Positions 42,461-51,189 of a stretch of DNA of 64,000 nt are shown here, in pieces. Numbering within the stretch: the first letter of the stretch is position 1; the number at the start of each line of letters is the position of its first letter. This stretch comes from Spongiactinospora rosea (lineage in GTDB: Bacteria > Actinomycetota > Actinomycetes > Streptosporangiales > Streptosporangiaceae): positions 248,001 to 312,000 of the forward strand of contig NZ_QMEY01000008.1 in the NCBI RefSeq assembly GCF_003315795.1, written 5' to 3'. Position numbers and translations under genes: made by a program. Below the pieces are notes generated by a model that searched no databases, had not been told where the DNA came from, and was given only the letters and a program-made list of their open reading frames with translations.

Positions 42461-42481
42461 GCAGCCCAGGTTACGCGAACC

Positions 42482-42607
42482 GTCAAGGGGGGCCTAGACA
42501 CGCCGCGCTCCCCCGTCGACTCCTCTGGGACACGCCGCCGTGTAGTCCCCCCTTGACGTTCGTACAGGGGGGCCTGTACGGTCTTTCGTGTAGGCCCCCC
42601 TGTACGG
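42482..42607. promoter_or_regulatory. Divergent promoter with four G6/C6 operator boxes
   Basis: Boxes: GTCAAGGGGGGCCTAGACAC (from 42482), CGTGTAGTCCCCCCTTGACG (42539-42558, inverted relative to the first), GTACAGGGGGGCCTGTAC (42562-42579, nearly palindromic), GTGTAGGCCCCCCTGTACGG (42588-42607). They occupy the 170 bases between divergent starts at 42460 and 42631. The shared core is CAGGGGGGCCT or its complement. A repressor of the transfer operon is expected to bind. Confidence 0.7.
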
Positions 42608-42630
42608 CACCCGACCAGAGGAGACACCCA

Positions 42631-42810
42631 ATGATCCCCGTCACGAAGCCCCGCCGCCTGCTGCCCACGCTGTTCGTGCTCGTGACCGTGTTCTTCGTGC
42701 TCTACGCCGTCAAGCAGCCCGAGCGGGCCGCTCAGGTCTTCCTCGGCCTCATGAACGGCATCGCGATGCTGATCGACGCCGTGAGCAGGTTCATCAATGC
42801 CCTTGCCTGA
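42631..42810 (+). CDS. Small integral membrane protein
   Basis: The protein has 59 residues, with one strong membrane segment (LLPTLFVLVTVFFVLYAVK) and an amphipathic second half. ATG 42631 with AGGAGACACCCA upstream. First gene of the transfer operon. Small membrane proteins at this position are common in AICE; function unknown, possibly aiding spread between hyphal compartments. Confidence 0.7.
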   Translation: MIPVTKPRRLLPTLFVLVTVFFVLYAVKQPERAAQVFLGLMNGIAMLIDAVSRFINALA

Positions 42811-42907
42811 CCTCAGAAAAGACATCGGAGCGGCCCCGATCCGCCAAGACACGAAGCCGCTCCGGTCTCCCTGCACCCATCACAGAGCAACAAGGAGTGC
42901 CACCATC

Positions 42908-43240
42908 ATGGCAACCGATCCCATTCCCGTCTCTACCGGCAAGGTGATGCTTCACCCTGCCCTGCTTTCCCCCGGCCAGCGACGCAAGGCGTTTCGCGCC
43001 AAGGGCACCATCCCGAGCGTCGAGTGTTGGGTCGACCCCGAGTTGCACACCGGGCCGTGCCGTGCCGAGTCCCCCGAGGAGCGCGCCGCGCGTGAAGACG
43101 TGGCTCGCGACCTGTGCGGGTCCTGCCCCGCGCGCCGCCTCTGCGCGGACTACGCGCGCAGGGCATGCCCGGACTCGGGCGTGTGGGCGGGCATGACCCC
43201 GGACGAGATTCACCGCGTGCCCGAAGCGCAGGTGGCGTGA
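42908..43240 (+). CDS. WhiB-like iron-sulfur protein
   Basis: The protein has 110 residues. The Wbl pattern is present: a first Cys (SVECWVDP or HTGPCRAE), then LCGSCPARRLC (CxxCxxxxxC) and the turn SGVWAGMTPDE (the GVWGG equivalent), so it should bind a 4Fe-4S cluster and act with sigma factor region 4. ATG 42908 has AAGGAG upstream. WhiB-like genes are frequent on actinomycete plasmids and phages. It is followed with a TGATG overlap by the next gene. Confidence 0.8.
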   Translation: MATDPIPVSTGKVMLHPALLSPGQRRKAFRAKGTIPSVECWVDPELHTGPCRAESPEERAAREDVARDLCGSCPARRLCADYARRACPDSGVWAGMTPDEIHRVPEAQVA

Positions 43241-43491
43241 TGAGCCGCGCCTTCCAGGACCCGGCCGGCGCCCGCCACGGCATCCCGACCTACCGGTGGC
43301 GCGCGGCCCCGCCGTACCTGCTGACCCTGCGGCAGCTCACCGCGCGGGGCCTGCGTCCGCACGGCCGTCAGGCACAGGCTCAGGTACTTCGGCGTACCCG
43401 TCGCCACGGCGCTCATGGTGTGCGCGCCGTCTACCTGTACGACGTCCGGCTCGCGCTGCCGAACCGTACCCGTCGGAAGTGCGCCGCATGA
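43240..43491 (+). CDS. Small RRQRL-type AICE protein
   Basis: The protein has 83 residues. PYLLTLRQLTARGLRPHG is the motif region found in small AICE proteins that PGAP-style annotation calls RRQRL motif-containing zinc-binding proteins; here it is LRQL. RAVYLYDVRLALPNRTRR matches their second conserved stretch. Overlaps both neighbours (TGATG, ATGA). A partner of the transfer or replication proteins is inferred from constant gene order; the zinc site is not evident in this copy. Confidence 0.65.
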   Translation: MSRAFQDPAGARHGIPTYRWRAAPPYLLTLRQLTARGLRPHGRQAQAQVLRRTRRHGAHGVRAVYLYDVRLALPNRTRRKCAA

Positions 43492-44405
43492 ACGATCCCT
43501 CGACCGCCCCAAAGCCGCTCAGCCAGGGCGAACACACCGCCGTCAACGTTACCGCCGCCGCAACCGCCGTCCTCGGTCTGCTCGGCTTCGTGATCAGCTT
43601 CGCCACGGTCGCGTCGGCCGCCGCGCCGTCCTTCGGCCGACTGGCCTGGATCGTGCCGCTTGGCGTTGACCTCGGCATCGCCGTGTTCTCCGCGCTGGAC
43701 ATCGTGCTTGCCCGCCTCGGCATGCGATTGCGCTGGCTCCGGCTGATCCCGTGGATCCTGACCGCCGCCACCGTCTACCTCAACATCGCCACCTACCTCA
43801 GCGCTCCCCCGGTCGATTGGTTCGCCGTGGTGTCACATGCGGTGCTGCCGCTGCTGTGGGTCGTGGCCGTGGAGGTCGGCGCGCACGCCGTCCGCAAGCG
43901 CGCCGACCTCGCCAAAGCCGACCGCATGGATGGCATCCGCCGTTCGCGCTGGCTGCTGGCTCCGCTGGCCACGTTCGCGCTGTGGCGGCGCATGGTGCTG
44001 TGGGAGATCCGCAGTTACCCGGCCGCGCTCGCCCGCGAACGTGACCGCATCCTGGCCAAGACCGATCTTCAGGACCGCTACGGACGTCTGTGGCGGGCCA
44101 AAGCCACCAGGCGCGAGCGCGCTCTGTACCGCCTCGGCGAACTGGTACCCGCGTCCGCGCGTGAACTCGTACGACCCACGCCGCCCAAGCCGCTCGCCCC
44201 GAAGAACGGCAAGGCCACGCCGGACGTCACCGACCTGATTCCGGTCGGGCGTCGAGTCGCCGCCGACCTCAACGCCCGCGGGCTGCCGCTCACCCGTGAT
44301 CGCCTGCGCGCGGCGGTCCGCCAGTCCGGCCGGTCGATCTCGACCGACCGCGCGGGTGCGCTCCTCGCACAACTACGCGCCGAGAAGACAAGCAAGGCCG
44401 CGTGA
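43488..44405 (+). CDS. DUF2637 membrane protein (SpdB-like)
   Basis: The protein has 305 residues. Four hydrophobic segments in the first 150 residues (TAVLGLLGFVISFATVASAA, AWIVPLGVDLGIAVFSALDI, WLRLIPWILTAATVYLNIA, AVLPLLWVVAVEVGAHAVRK) form DUF2637; the rest is basic and helical, with a possible DNA-binding end (RLRAAVRQSGRSISTDRAGA). Proteins of this type are the Spd functions, which help element DNA spread within the recipient mycelium. The ATG overlaps the preceding stop and the end overlaps the next gene. Confidence 0.8.
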   Translation: MNDPSTAPKPLSQGEHTAVNVTAAATAVLGLLGFVISFATVASAAAPSFGRLAWIVPLGVDLGIAVFSALDIVLARLGMRLRWLRLIPWILTAATVYLNIATYLSAPPVDWFAVVSHAVLPLLWVVAVEVGAHAVRKRADLAKADRMDGIRRSRWLLAPLATFALWRRMVLWEIRSYPAALARERDRILAKTDLQDRYGRLWRAKATRRERALYRLGELVPASARELVRPTPPKPLAPKNGKATPDVTDLIPVGRRVAADLNARGLPLTRDRLRAAVRQSGRSISTDRAGALLAQLRAEKTSKAA

Positions 44406-44683
44406 TGAGCCTGCGCATCGACGAAACGCTGATGACCTGCGACCGCTCCGGCCAGCAAGCCGTACGACGTGCGGACGGCCGCTGGACCGTGACTGGTCAC
44501 CCCGGACGGACCTTCGACCGCGACCAGGCCATCACCGCCCTCACCATCGGCGAAGTCCTGGCCATCGACCCGCCGCCCAGTGACCCGATCTGGCTGTTCG
44601 TCCCTGGCTGGCAAGCCGAACTCGCCGGACCGACCGCCACCACGACAGCGGACCGACCGCACCGGACGGACCGCCGCACGTAG
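44405..44683 (+). CDS. Hypothetical AICE protein
   Basis: The protein has 92 residues, TGATG overlap with the upstream Spd-like gene. Contains CDRSGQQAVRRADGRWTVTG and IWLFVPGWQAELAGPTATTT. No family recognised. Lies immediately before the TraB-type gene, with a 90-base gap, and is expected to be co-transcribed with it. Confidence 0.55.
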   Translation: MSLRIDETLMTCDRSGQQAVRRADGRWTVTGHPGRTFDRDQAITALTIGEVLAIDPPPSDPIWLFVPGWQAELAGPTATTTADRPHRTDRRT

Positions 44684-44773
44684 TTCACGGACGGGGCGCG
44701 GACCCCACTCGCCAAAGCCGGACCGCGCCCCGCCCACCCCGCGCAACGCCAACGCACACGAGGTGAACTCATC

Positions 44774-46921
44774 ATGTCCGACCACCCCGACGACCGTACA
44801 CAGCAGCCCGATCAGGAAGCGGAGATCGTCCACCTGGACAAGTTCCGCGCCGGTCGCCACCCCTACCCGCCCACGCGCGTTGACCTCCCCGGCCGCGACG
44901 AACACGACTGGATCAGCGACCTGGAGGAGAAGACCAAGACGCGCCGCCCGATCGTGCCGCTGTGGCTGCGCTCCCGGGCCGAGGCCCTGAGCATTCTGCG
45001 GTGGATCGCCGCACACTACGCCTACGTGGCCGGCTACCAGGTGAGCCGCGCCCCGCTGTACGCCGGGCGGCTGGCCGTACGCTCCCCGCGTGGCCTCGGC
45101 CGCCTGGTGAGCGGGTTCTTCCGGTGGACCTTCGACCTGGAGGGCGAGCCGGTACGGCTGGCCACAGTGCAAAAGGCCGACCCCGAGGCGTATCTGAAGC
45201 TGAGCAGGCAGCGAGACGCGCGGGTACGGCTGCGCGTGTTCGTCACCCTACTCACCCTCGCCACGCTACTGATCGCCAGCATCCTTGTAGCCGCCGCGCC
45301 CACACCCGCCCAATGGGCAACGCTGGCGTTCACGCTGACCCTGCTGGGTCTGCTCGGACGTCCGGCCGACCGGCCGCTGATCGACCGCGCGGTCATCCCC
45401 GCCTCGGTGGAGAAACTGACCAGTGATGTCGTGATCCGCGCGCTGGGCTCGCTCGGCATCGCCGCGATCAACCAGGCCGTCGCCAAGAACCCGCGCAACC
45501 CGCTGGACTTCAAGGCCCCCATCACCAGGGACGGCCCCGGCTGGCGCGCGGACGTTGACCTACCGTACGGCGTGACCGTCGCCGAGGTCATGGACCGGCG
45601 CGACAAGCTCGCCTCCGGCCTACGCCGCCCGCTTGGCTGCGTGTGGCCGGAGACCGTACCCGAGGCGCACACCGGCCGCCTCATGCTGTGGGTCGGCGAC
45701 CAGGCCATGAACAAAGCCCGCCAACCCGCCTGGCCGCTACTGCGCTCCGGCAGCGCGGACCTGTTCAAGCCCACCGCGTTCGCCACCGACCAGCGCGGCC
45801 GGTTCGTCGGGCTGACGCTGATGTTCGTGTCGGTGATCATCGGCTCGATCCCGCGCATGGGCAAGACGTTCCTGCTCCGGCTGCTGGCGCTGATCGCTGC
45901 TCTGGACCCGCGTACCGAACTGCACGTCTACGACCTGAAAGGCACCGGCGACCTGTCGGCGCTGGAATGCGTCGCCCACCGCTACCGCGCCGGAGACGAC
46001 GACGAGGACATCGAGTACGCCATCACCAGCATGCGCGCGCTGCGTGAGGAGTTGCGCCGCCGCGCCAAGGTGATCCGCAACCTGCCCAAGGACATCTGCC
46101 CTGAGTCGAAGGTCACGCCCGAACTGGCGGGCACCAAGAGCCTCGGCCTGCATCCGATCGTGATCCCGGTGGATGAGTGCCAGGTCTGGTTCGAGCACGA
46201 ACGGTACGGGGCCGAGTTCGAAGCCATCTGTACCGACCTGGTCAAGCGTGGCCCCGCACTGGGCATGGTGCTGATCTTGGCCACTCAGCGCCCGGACGCC
46301 AAAGCCCTGCCCACCGGCGTCAGCGCCAACGCCGCCGTACGGCTGTGCCTGAAGGTGATGGGCCAACTGGAGAACGACATGGTGCTGGGCACCTCGGCCT
46401 ACAAGAACGGCGTCCGCGCCACCATGTTCAGCTTCAACGACAAGGGCATCTGTTACTTCTCGGGCGAGGGTGAGAACCCGCGCATCGTGCGCTGTGTCTA
46501 CCTTGACGCCCCGGCCGCCGAGAAGATCGCCCTGCGCGCCCGCGCCGTACGCCAGCAAGCCGGAACGCTGTCGGGGCACGCCCTGGGCGAGGACTTCGAC
46601 GCACCCGAGGCCGCGCCGGTCCGCGATCTGCTCGCCGACATCGCCGCCGTGGCGAACGAGCCGAAGCTGTGGAACGAGGTCGTTGTCGATCGCCTCGCCG
46701 AACTACGACCCGAGGTCTACGGCCCGTGGGGCGAGCTGGAAGGCGCGGCCAAGACCGCGCAACTCACCAACGCCCTCAAGCCACACGGCGTCAAGACCGG
46801 CCAGGTCTGGGGCACCACCGCCGATGGCAAGGGCGCCAACCGTATCGGGATCACCCGCGACGACATCACCCAAGCCCTCACCCAACGTGACAGCCGCAAG
46901 GGCACGGGCGCGGCCTCCTGA
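44774..46921 (+). CDS. FtsK/SpoIIIE-type DNA translocase (TraB/TraSA)
   Basis: The protein has 715 residues. Two membrane segments near residues 150-195 (LRVFVTLLTLATLLIASILV, LAFTLTLLGLLG) precede an FtsK-type motor: Walker A IIGSIPRMGKTFLL (about 354-367), Walker B PIVIPVDECQVWFEH (about 460), ATQRPDAKALP as the following conserved box. The C-terminus (VYGPWGELEGAAKTAQLTNA) may form the winged helix that reads the transfer locus. In AICEs one such hexameric pump moves double-stranded DNA into the mate and no relaxase is needed. A palindromic repeat cluster follows directly downstream. Confidence 0.9.
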   Translation: MSDHPDDRTQQPDQEAEIVHLDKFRAGRHPYPPTRVDLPGRDEHDWISDLEEKTKTRRPIVPLWLRSRAEALSILRWIAAHYAYVAGYQVSRAPLYAGRLAVRSPRGLGRLVSGFFRWTFDLEGEPVRLATVQKADPEAYLKLSRQRDARVRLRVFVTLLTLATLLIASILVAAAPTPAQWATLAFTLTLLGLLGRPADRPLIDRAVIPASVEKLTSDVVIRALGSLGIAAINQAVAKNPRNPLDFKAPITRDGPGWRADVDLPYGVTVAEVMDRRDKLASGLRRPLGCVWPETVPEAHTGRLMLWVGDQAMNKARQPAWPLLRSGSADLFKPTAFATDQRGRFVGLTLMFVSVIIGSIPRMGKTFLLRLLALIAALDPRTELHVYDLKGTGDLSALECVAHRYRAGDDDEDIEYAITSMRALREELRRRAKVIRNLPKDICPESKVTPELAGTKSLGLHPIVIPVDECQVWFEHERYGAEFEAICTDLVKRGPALGMVLILATQRPDAKALPTGVSANAAVRLCLKVMGQLENDMVLGTSAYKNGVRATMFSFNDKGICYFSGEGENPRIVRCVYLDAPAAEKIALRARAVRQQAGTLSGHALGEDFDAPEAAPVRDLLADIAAVANEPKLWNEVVVDRLAELRPEVYGPWGELEGAAKTAQLTNALKPHGVKTGQVWGTTADGKGANRIGITRDDITQALTQRDSRKGTGAAS

Positions 46922-46932
46922 CCATCCGTACG

Positions 46933-47020
46933 CCTCTAGACCTAGAGGCCACCCCCTCTAGGTCTAGAGGGTCCGCTAGACCTCTGAACCCCGCTCTGCC
47001 TCCGGTCTAGCGCCTAGACA
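46933..47020. repeat. Palindromic CTAGACCT cluster, candidate clt transfer site
   Basis: CCTCTAGACCTAGAGG (46933-46948) and CCTCTAGGTCTAGAGG (46955-46970) are exact reverse complements of one another, 6 bases apart. The 8-mer CTAGACCT occurs at 46936, inverted at 46960 and forward at 46976, with partial copies at 47004 and 47014. TraB-type proteins bind 8-bp repeats located beside their gene (clt/TRS), so position and size fit. Occupies the 140-base gap between traB and the next gene. Confidence 0.6.
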
Positions 47021-47061
47021 CCGACCTGCGCCGACCCGCTGAAACGGCACTGGAGACCACT

Positions 47062-47286
47062 TTGGCGACTCTTCTTGCCCTACTAGGCATCTATCTACTG
47101 CTCGTCACGCTCGGTTACGTCCTCATCTGCCTGACATGCCCGTGGCGCACCTGCCCGCGCTGCCGAACCATCACCGCCCACCGCCGCCGCATCTGCCGCG
47201 CCTGCTCCGGCACCGGCATGCGGCCCCGCCTCGGCTGGCGCATCTACACATACCTGCGCCGCCTTCACGACGACGGCACCCGCTGA
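47062..47286 (+). CDS. Small membrane protein with zinc-ribbon-like Cys pairs
   Basis: The protein has 74 residues, TTG start with GGAG upstream. One N-terminal membrane segment (LLALLGIYLLLVTLGYVLIC) then two Cys pairs (CPRC, CRAC) that could hold zinc. Starts 11 bases before the end-proximal region of the Prim-Pol gene's leader; likely part of the replication operon. Function unknown. Confidence 0.6.
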   Translation: MATLLALLGIYLLLVTLGYVLICLTCPWRTCPRCRTITAHRRRICRACSGTGMRPRLGWRIYTYLRRLHDDGTR

Positions 47287-47297
47287 AAGGCCCGCTC

Positions 47298-48182
47298 ATG
47301 ACTGATCTCACCCGCTACGCCCTGGCCGCCGCCGCACGCGGCTGGCACGTCTTCCCGCTCACCCCGTACAGCAAGCGCCCCCTGCGCGGCTTCACCGACT
47401 GGGAACGCCACGCCACCACCGACCCCGCTCGCATCCGCGACATGTGGGCGCGCGGCCCGTTCAACATCGGCATCGCCTGCGGCCCCTCCCACTTGGTCGT
47501 ACTCGACCTGGACACCCCCAAGCCCGGCCAGCACCCACCACCACCGTGGAACCAACCCGGCATCAACGACGGAGCCGATGTACTCGCCACCCTCTGTGAA
47601 CAGGCCAGAGAGGCGCTGCCGCTGGAAACCTTCACCGTCCGCACCCGCCGAGGCGGCACCCACCTCTACTTCACCGCCCCGCCCGGCGCACGCCTCGGCA
47701 ACACCGCCGGACGTCTCGGCTGGCTGATCGACACCCGCGCGAGTGGCGGCTACGTCGTCGCCCCCGGCAGCCACGTCGAACTCCCGGACGGCACCGGCCA
47801 CTACGAAGTCCTGCACGACACCGCCCCCGCCCCGCTCCCCCGCTTCCTGTTCCAGCACCTCCAACCGGCCGCCGTACCGGCCACGCGGCCGGTACGGCTC
47901 ACCCTGCCGTCTGGGCGGCGACGCTCCTATCTGCACGCCGCGATCGTCCGCGAACTGGAGCGCGTCACCACCGCGCCAGAAGGCCAGCGAAACAGCTCGC
48001 TCTACCTCGCCGCCATCGCCCTGGGCCAACTCGTGGCCGGCGGCGCGCTCGACCACCACGAGGTCTCAACCCTGCTGGAACAGGCAGGCGGCGACGTCGG
48101 CCTGAGCCCCGCCGAGACCCGCACCACCGTCGCATCCGGGCTTCGCGCCGGAGCCAAACGCCCCCGCACACTCGCCGCCTGA
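47298..48182 (+). CDS. Bifunctional primase/polymerase (Prim-Pol) replication protein
   Basis: The protein has 294 residues. Prim-Pol motifs: HLVVLDLDTPKPG (catalytic DxD, about residue 70), RRGGTHLYFTAPPG (catalytic His, about 117) and DTRASGGYVVAPGSHVE (about 150). These AEP-type enzymes prime and extend DNA. Together with the DUF3631 protein encoded 22 bases downstream it takes the place of RepSA in this AICE. ATG 47298 has AAAGG upstream; in-frame extension upstream would overlap the small membrane gene. Confidence 0.88.
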   Translation: MTDLTRYALAAAARGWHVFPLTPYSKRPLRGFTDWERHATTDPARIRDMWARGPFNIGIACGPSHLVVLDLDTPKPGQHPPPPWNQPGINDGADVLATLCEQAREALPLETFTVRTRRGGTHLYFTAPPGARLGNTAGRLGWLIDTRASGGYVVAPGSHVELPDGTGHYEVLHDTAPAPLPRFLFQHLQPAAVPATRPVRLTLPSGRRRSYLHAAIVRELERVTTAPEGQRNSSLYLAAIALGQLVAGGALDHHEVSTLLEQAGGDVGLSPAETRTTVASGLRAGAKRPRTLAA

Positions 48183-48204
48183 TCACAGAACAAAGGAATC
48201 ACCC

Positions 48205-49383
48205 ATGCACCGACCCATCACCCACAGCGCGACCCTGCTCGACGGACTGTGTGCAGCGCTGACCCGCTACGTCGTCCTGCCATCACCACAGGCCGCCGAC
48301 GCCATCACACTGTGGATCGCCGCCACCCACGCCCAACCCGCATGGGCACACGCACCGCGCCTGGTCATCCGCGGACCCGAAAAGCGCTGCGGCAAATCCC
48401 GGCTACTGGACGTCGTGGAAGCCACCTGCCACGAGCCGTTCATCACCGTCAACAGCAGCAGCGCCGCCGTCTACCGCTCCATCAGCGACGACCCGCCCAC
48501 CATGCTCGTGGACGAAGCCGACACCATCTTCGGCCCCAAAGCGGACGGCAACGAGGACCTGCGCGGTCTCCTGAACGCCGGACACCAGCGCAACCGACCC
48601 GCCAAGCGCTACGACGCCAACTCCGGCCGCGTGGAGTCCATCCCGACCTTCGCCATGGCCGCGCTCGCCGGAATCGGCACGATGCCCGACACCATCGAAG
48701 ACCGCGCCGTGGTGATCCGCATGCGCCGCCGCGCCCCCGGCGAAACCGTCTCCCCCTACCGCCACCGCCGCGACCGGCCACCGCTCCGCCAGCTCGCCGA
48801 AGACCTTCGTACCTGGCTCCGCGCCGATCTGACCACCTTGGAGGCCGCCGAACCCGCCATGCCCGTCGAAGACCGCGCCGCCGACACCTGGGAACCCCTG
48901 GTCATCGTCGCCGACCACGCCGCCGGCCCCTGGCCCGACCGCGCCCGCACTGCCGCCCTGGCACTCACCGCCGAGGCCGACGACAACGGCCAGAACTCCA
49001 CCCGGCTCCGTCTGCTGGCCGACTGCCGTACCGCCTTCGGCACCGACCCCGCCTTGCCCACCACGATCCTGCTGGAACGGCTCAAGACCGACCCCGAAGG
49101 CGGCTGGGCCGGCCACGGCCCCGCCGGACTGACCGCCATGAAGCTCGGCACGATGCTCCACGAGTACGACATCCGCTCCGGCAACATCCGCTTCCCCAAC
49201 GGCACCCAGGCCAAGGGCTACCAGCGGGCCGACTTTCTCGACGCCTGGGACCGCTACTGCCCCGCCCTCGCCCCAGTCCCTGAAGCCGACGTCGTCCCTA
49301 TCAACCGGGGTAGCCGTCCCAGCCGTCCCAGCCTCGTCATCCCAGATCAACGCGGGACGGCCGGATTCCCCGGGACGGCATGA
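48205..49383 (+). CDS. DUF3631 AAA-type replication protein
   Basis: The protein has 392 residues. Walker A RGPEKRCGKSRLLD (about 54-67), Walker B PTMLVDEADTIFG (about 99-111), followed by an AAA-like core and the DUF3631 region (about 170-350, ending DFLDAWDRYCPAL). Probably a helicase or initiator acting with the Prim-Pol protein. The C-terminal SRPSRPS tail is encoded by iteron-like repeats, so this gene contains the probable origin. The stop overlaps the region before xis. Confidence 0.85.
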   Translation: MHRPITHSATLLDGLCAALTRYVVLPSPQAADAITLWIAATHAQPAWAHAPRLVIRGPEKRCGKSRLLDVVEATCHEPFITVNSSSAAVYRSISDDPPTMLVDEADTIFGPKADGNEDLRGLLNAGHQRNRPAKRYDANSGRVESIPTFAMAALAGIGTMPDTIEDRAVVIRMRRRAPGETVSPYRHRRDRPPLRQLAEDLRTWLRADLTTLEAAEPAMPVEDRAADTWEPLVIVADHAAGPWPDRARTAALALTAEADDNGQNSTRLRLLADCRTAFGTDPALPTTILLERLKTDPEGGWAGHGPAGLTAMKLGTMLHEYDIRSGNIRFPNGTQAKGYQRADFLDAWDRYCPALAPVPEADVVPINRGSRPSRPSLVIPDQRGTAGFPGTA

Positions 49384-49450
49384 GCCGTCCCAAGCCCGCA
49401 GCCGTCCCAACCCTGACCAGCACAAATGAGCCTGGGACGGATGGGACGGC
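49313..49450. repeat. Eight GCCGTCCC iteron-like repeats, candidate origin
   Basis: GCCGTCCC forward at 49313, 49322, 49384 and 49401; inverted (GGGACGGC) at 49354, 49372, 49443, and 7/8 at 49434. Copies lie in alternating pairs across the 3' end of the DUF3631 gene and the 110 bases after it. Plasmid initiators often bind such iterons, so this may be the replication origin or an operator for rep and xis. Confidence 0.65.
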
Positions 49451-49499
49451 TACCCCCCGCCTCTCCACACTGATGACGCCCGAAAGGCACAGCTCACCC

Positions 49500-49694
49500 A
49501 TGGCGAACGGTCTGAAGTCCATGCTGTCCATCGCCGAAGTCCTCGGCGAGATCGACGTTCCGAAGTCCACCTTCTACCGCTGGTTGAACACCGGCCGTGG
49601 CCCCAAGTCGCTCAAGCTGCCCAACGGCAAGCGCAAGATCCGCCGCACCGATCTGGACGCATGGCTCCGCACCTTCGAGCAGGGCGCGGCGTAG
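49500..49694 (+). CDS. xis: Excisionase (Xis), MerR-like HTH
   Basis: The protein has 64 residues. MLSIAEVLGEIDVPKSTFYR, then WLNTGRGPKSLKLPNGKRKI and RRTDLDAWL, is the short winged-helix MerR-like fold of AICE excisionases. I start at ATG 49500; in-frame ATGs at 49380 and 49473 would place coding over the iterons. It lies 11 bases upstream of the integrase and binds near att sites to drive excision. Confidence 0.85.
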   Translation: MANGLKSMLSIAEVLGEIDVPKSTFYRWLNTGRGPKSLKLPNGKRKIRRTDLDAWLRTFEQGAA

Positions 49695-49705
49695 GGGGAC
49701 AGCGC

Positions 49706-51070
49706 ATGGAAACCATGGACATAGCCATCTGGACCATCCGGCAGCGCAAGGGCAGGGCCAAGCCGTACGAACTGCGCTGGAAAGTTGGTACCGAACCCAA
49801 GTCCAAGTCGTTCCTCACCCGCGCCCTTGCCGACGTCTTCCGCGCCGACCTTCTCAAAGCCGCCAAGAAGGGCGAACCCTTCGACACGGTCACCGGCCTG
49901 CCGGTCTCCCGGACGAAGACAGAGAAAGCCGCTCTGAGCTGGTACGACTTCTGCCGAAAGTACGTGCGTATGCGCTGGAAGGCTGCCGCTGCCAAGACCC
50001 GCGAAAGTATCGTTGACAGTCTCACCGTGGCCACGTTCGCCATGCGTGGCGACGCTGCCTCTGGCCTCTCCAAGAAGGACATCAGAGGCGCCATGCAATG
50101 GGCTCTCATCCCCCACCAGGAGGACGAGACGCCCCCGCCTCGTCTCGACTACGCCGTTCGCCTGCTTCAAAAGGGCACCCTCAAGGTAAGGGATCTCGCC
50201 GACCCGATCGTTGCCCGCAAAGTCTGTGAAGAACTCACCCTTACCCGCGATGGCAAACGCGCGGCCGCCGATACAACAGCCAGACGCCGCCGTGGCCTCA
50301 ACACCGCGCTCGAATACGCTATCGACCTCGGCGAGCTGACCGAGAACCCGCTCAAGCGCATCAAGCAGAAGAAGACAGCCAGGGACAACACCGTTGACCG
50401 CCGATGCGTGGTCAACCCCACCCAGGCCCGCGAACTCCTCGTCAGCCTCTCCTACGTCGGCAGTTGGCACCGCGGACGTGGCCGCCGCCTGGTGGCCTTC
50501 TTCGCCACGCTTTACTTCGCCGGTCTCCGCCCCGCCGAGGCGATCGGGCTTCGGGAGACCGACTGCCACTTGCCGGAGACGGGGTGGGGGATGCTCACCC
50601 TAGAAGTCACCCGCCCGAGCAGCGGCAAGCAATGGACCGACAACGGGACCGTCCACGACGAGCGTGGCCTCAAGCAGCGTGAGGAACGGGAGGTTCGGCC
50701 AGTCCCCATTCCACCGGAGCTGGTTCGCATCCTACGAGCGCACCTCGAAGAGTTCGGCACAGCCCCAGACGGCCGACTCTTCCGCAACGAGCGGGGTGGC
50801 GTCCTTGGGGCTTCCACCTACTCGCGTGCCTGGGAGGAGGCACGCTACTTCGCCCTGAGCCCGCAACAGGTCAACTCGCCCCTTGCCGGTAAGCCCTACG
50901 ACCTACGCCACGCCGCCCTCTCTACGTGGCTCAACGGGGGTGTTGATGCGACCCTCGTAGCCGAGCGCGCGGGAAATAGCGTAGAGGTCCTTCTCAAGCG
51001 CTATGCCAGGTGTCTCGACGGCAGGCAGGAGGAAAGCAACCGGAAGATTGAAGCAGCCCTGTACACCTAG
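49706..51070 (+). CDS. int: Tyrosine recombinase integrase
   Basis: The protein has 454 residues. Core-binding domain about 75-220. Catalytic residues: Arg I in LYFAGLRPAEAIGL (about 276), the Arg of box II in KPYDLRHAALSTWLNGG (about 400; the usual His of HxxR is Tyr, as in other actinomycete integrases I recall), and nucleophile Tyr in LLKRYARCLDG (about 432). It integrates the element into the 3' end of tRNA-Arg. RBS GGGGGACAGCGC before ATG. About 1.15 kb from attR, with one cargo gene between. Confidence 0.93.
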   Translation: METMDIAIWTIRQRKGRAKPYELRWKVGTEPKSKSFLTRALADVFRADLLKAAKKGEPFDTVTGLPVSRTKTEKAALSWYDFCRKYVRMRWKAAAAKTRESIVDSLTVATFAMRGDAASGLSKKDIRGAMQWALIPHQEDETPPPRLDYAVRLLQKGTLKVRDLADPIVARKVCEELTLTRDGKRAAADTTARRRRGLNTALEYAIDLGELTENPLKRIKQKKTARDNTVDRRCVVNPTQARELLVSLSYVGSWHRGRGRRLVAFFATLYFAGLRPAEAIGLRETDCHLPETGWGMLTLEVTRPSSGKQWTDNGTVHDERGLKQREEREVRPVPIPPELVRILRAHLEEFGTAPDGRLFRNERGGVLGASTYSRAWEEARYFALSPQQVNSPLAGKPYDLRHAALSTWLNGGVDATLVAERAGNSVEVLLKRYARCLDGRQEESNRKIEAALYT

Positions 51071-51189
51071 AGGCGATCTCTGGCGCACCCTTCCGTCACC
51101 GTACCTCCAACCGGCGGCGGACGACTCACCAAGGCAGCTAGTCTTAGCATACTGCCGAGTTTGAGCTCGAATACACGTATGCTGGAGAC

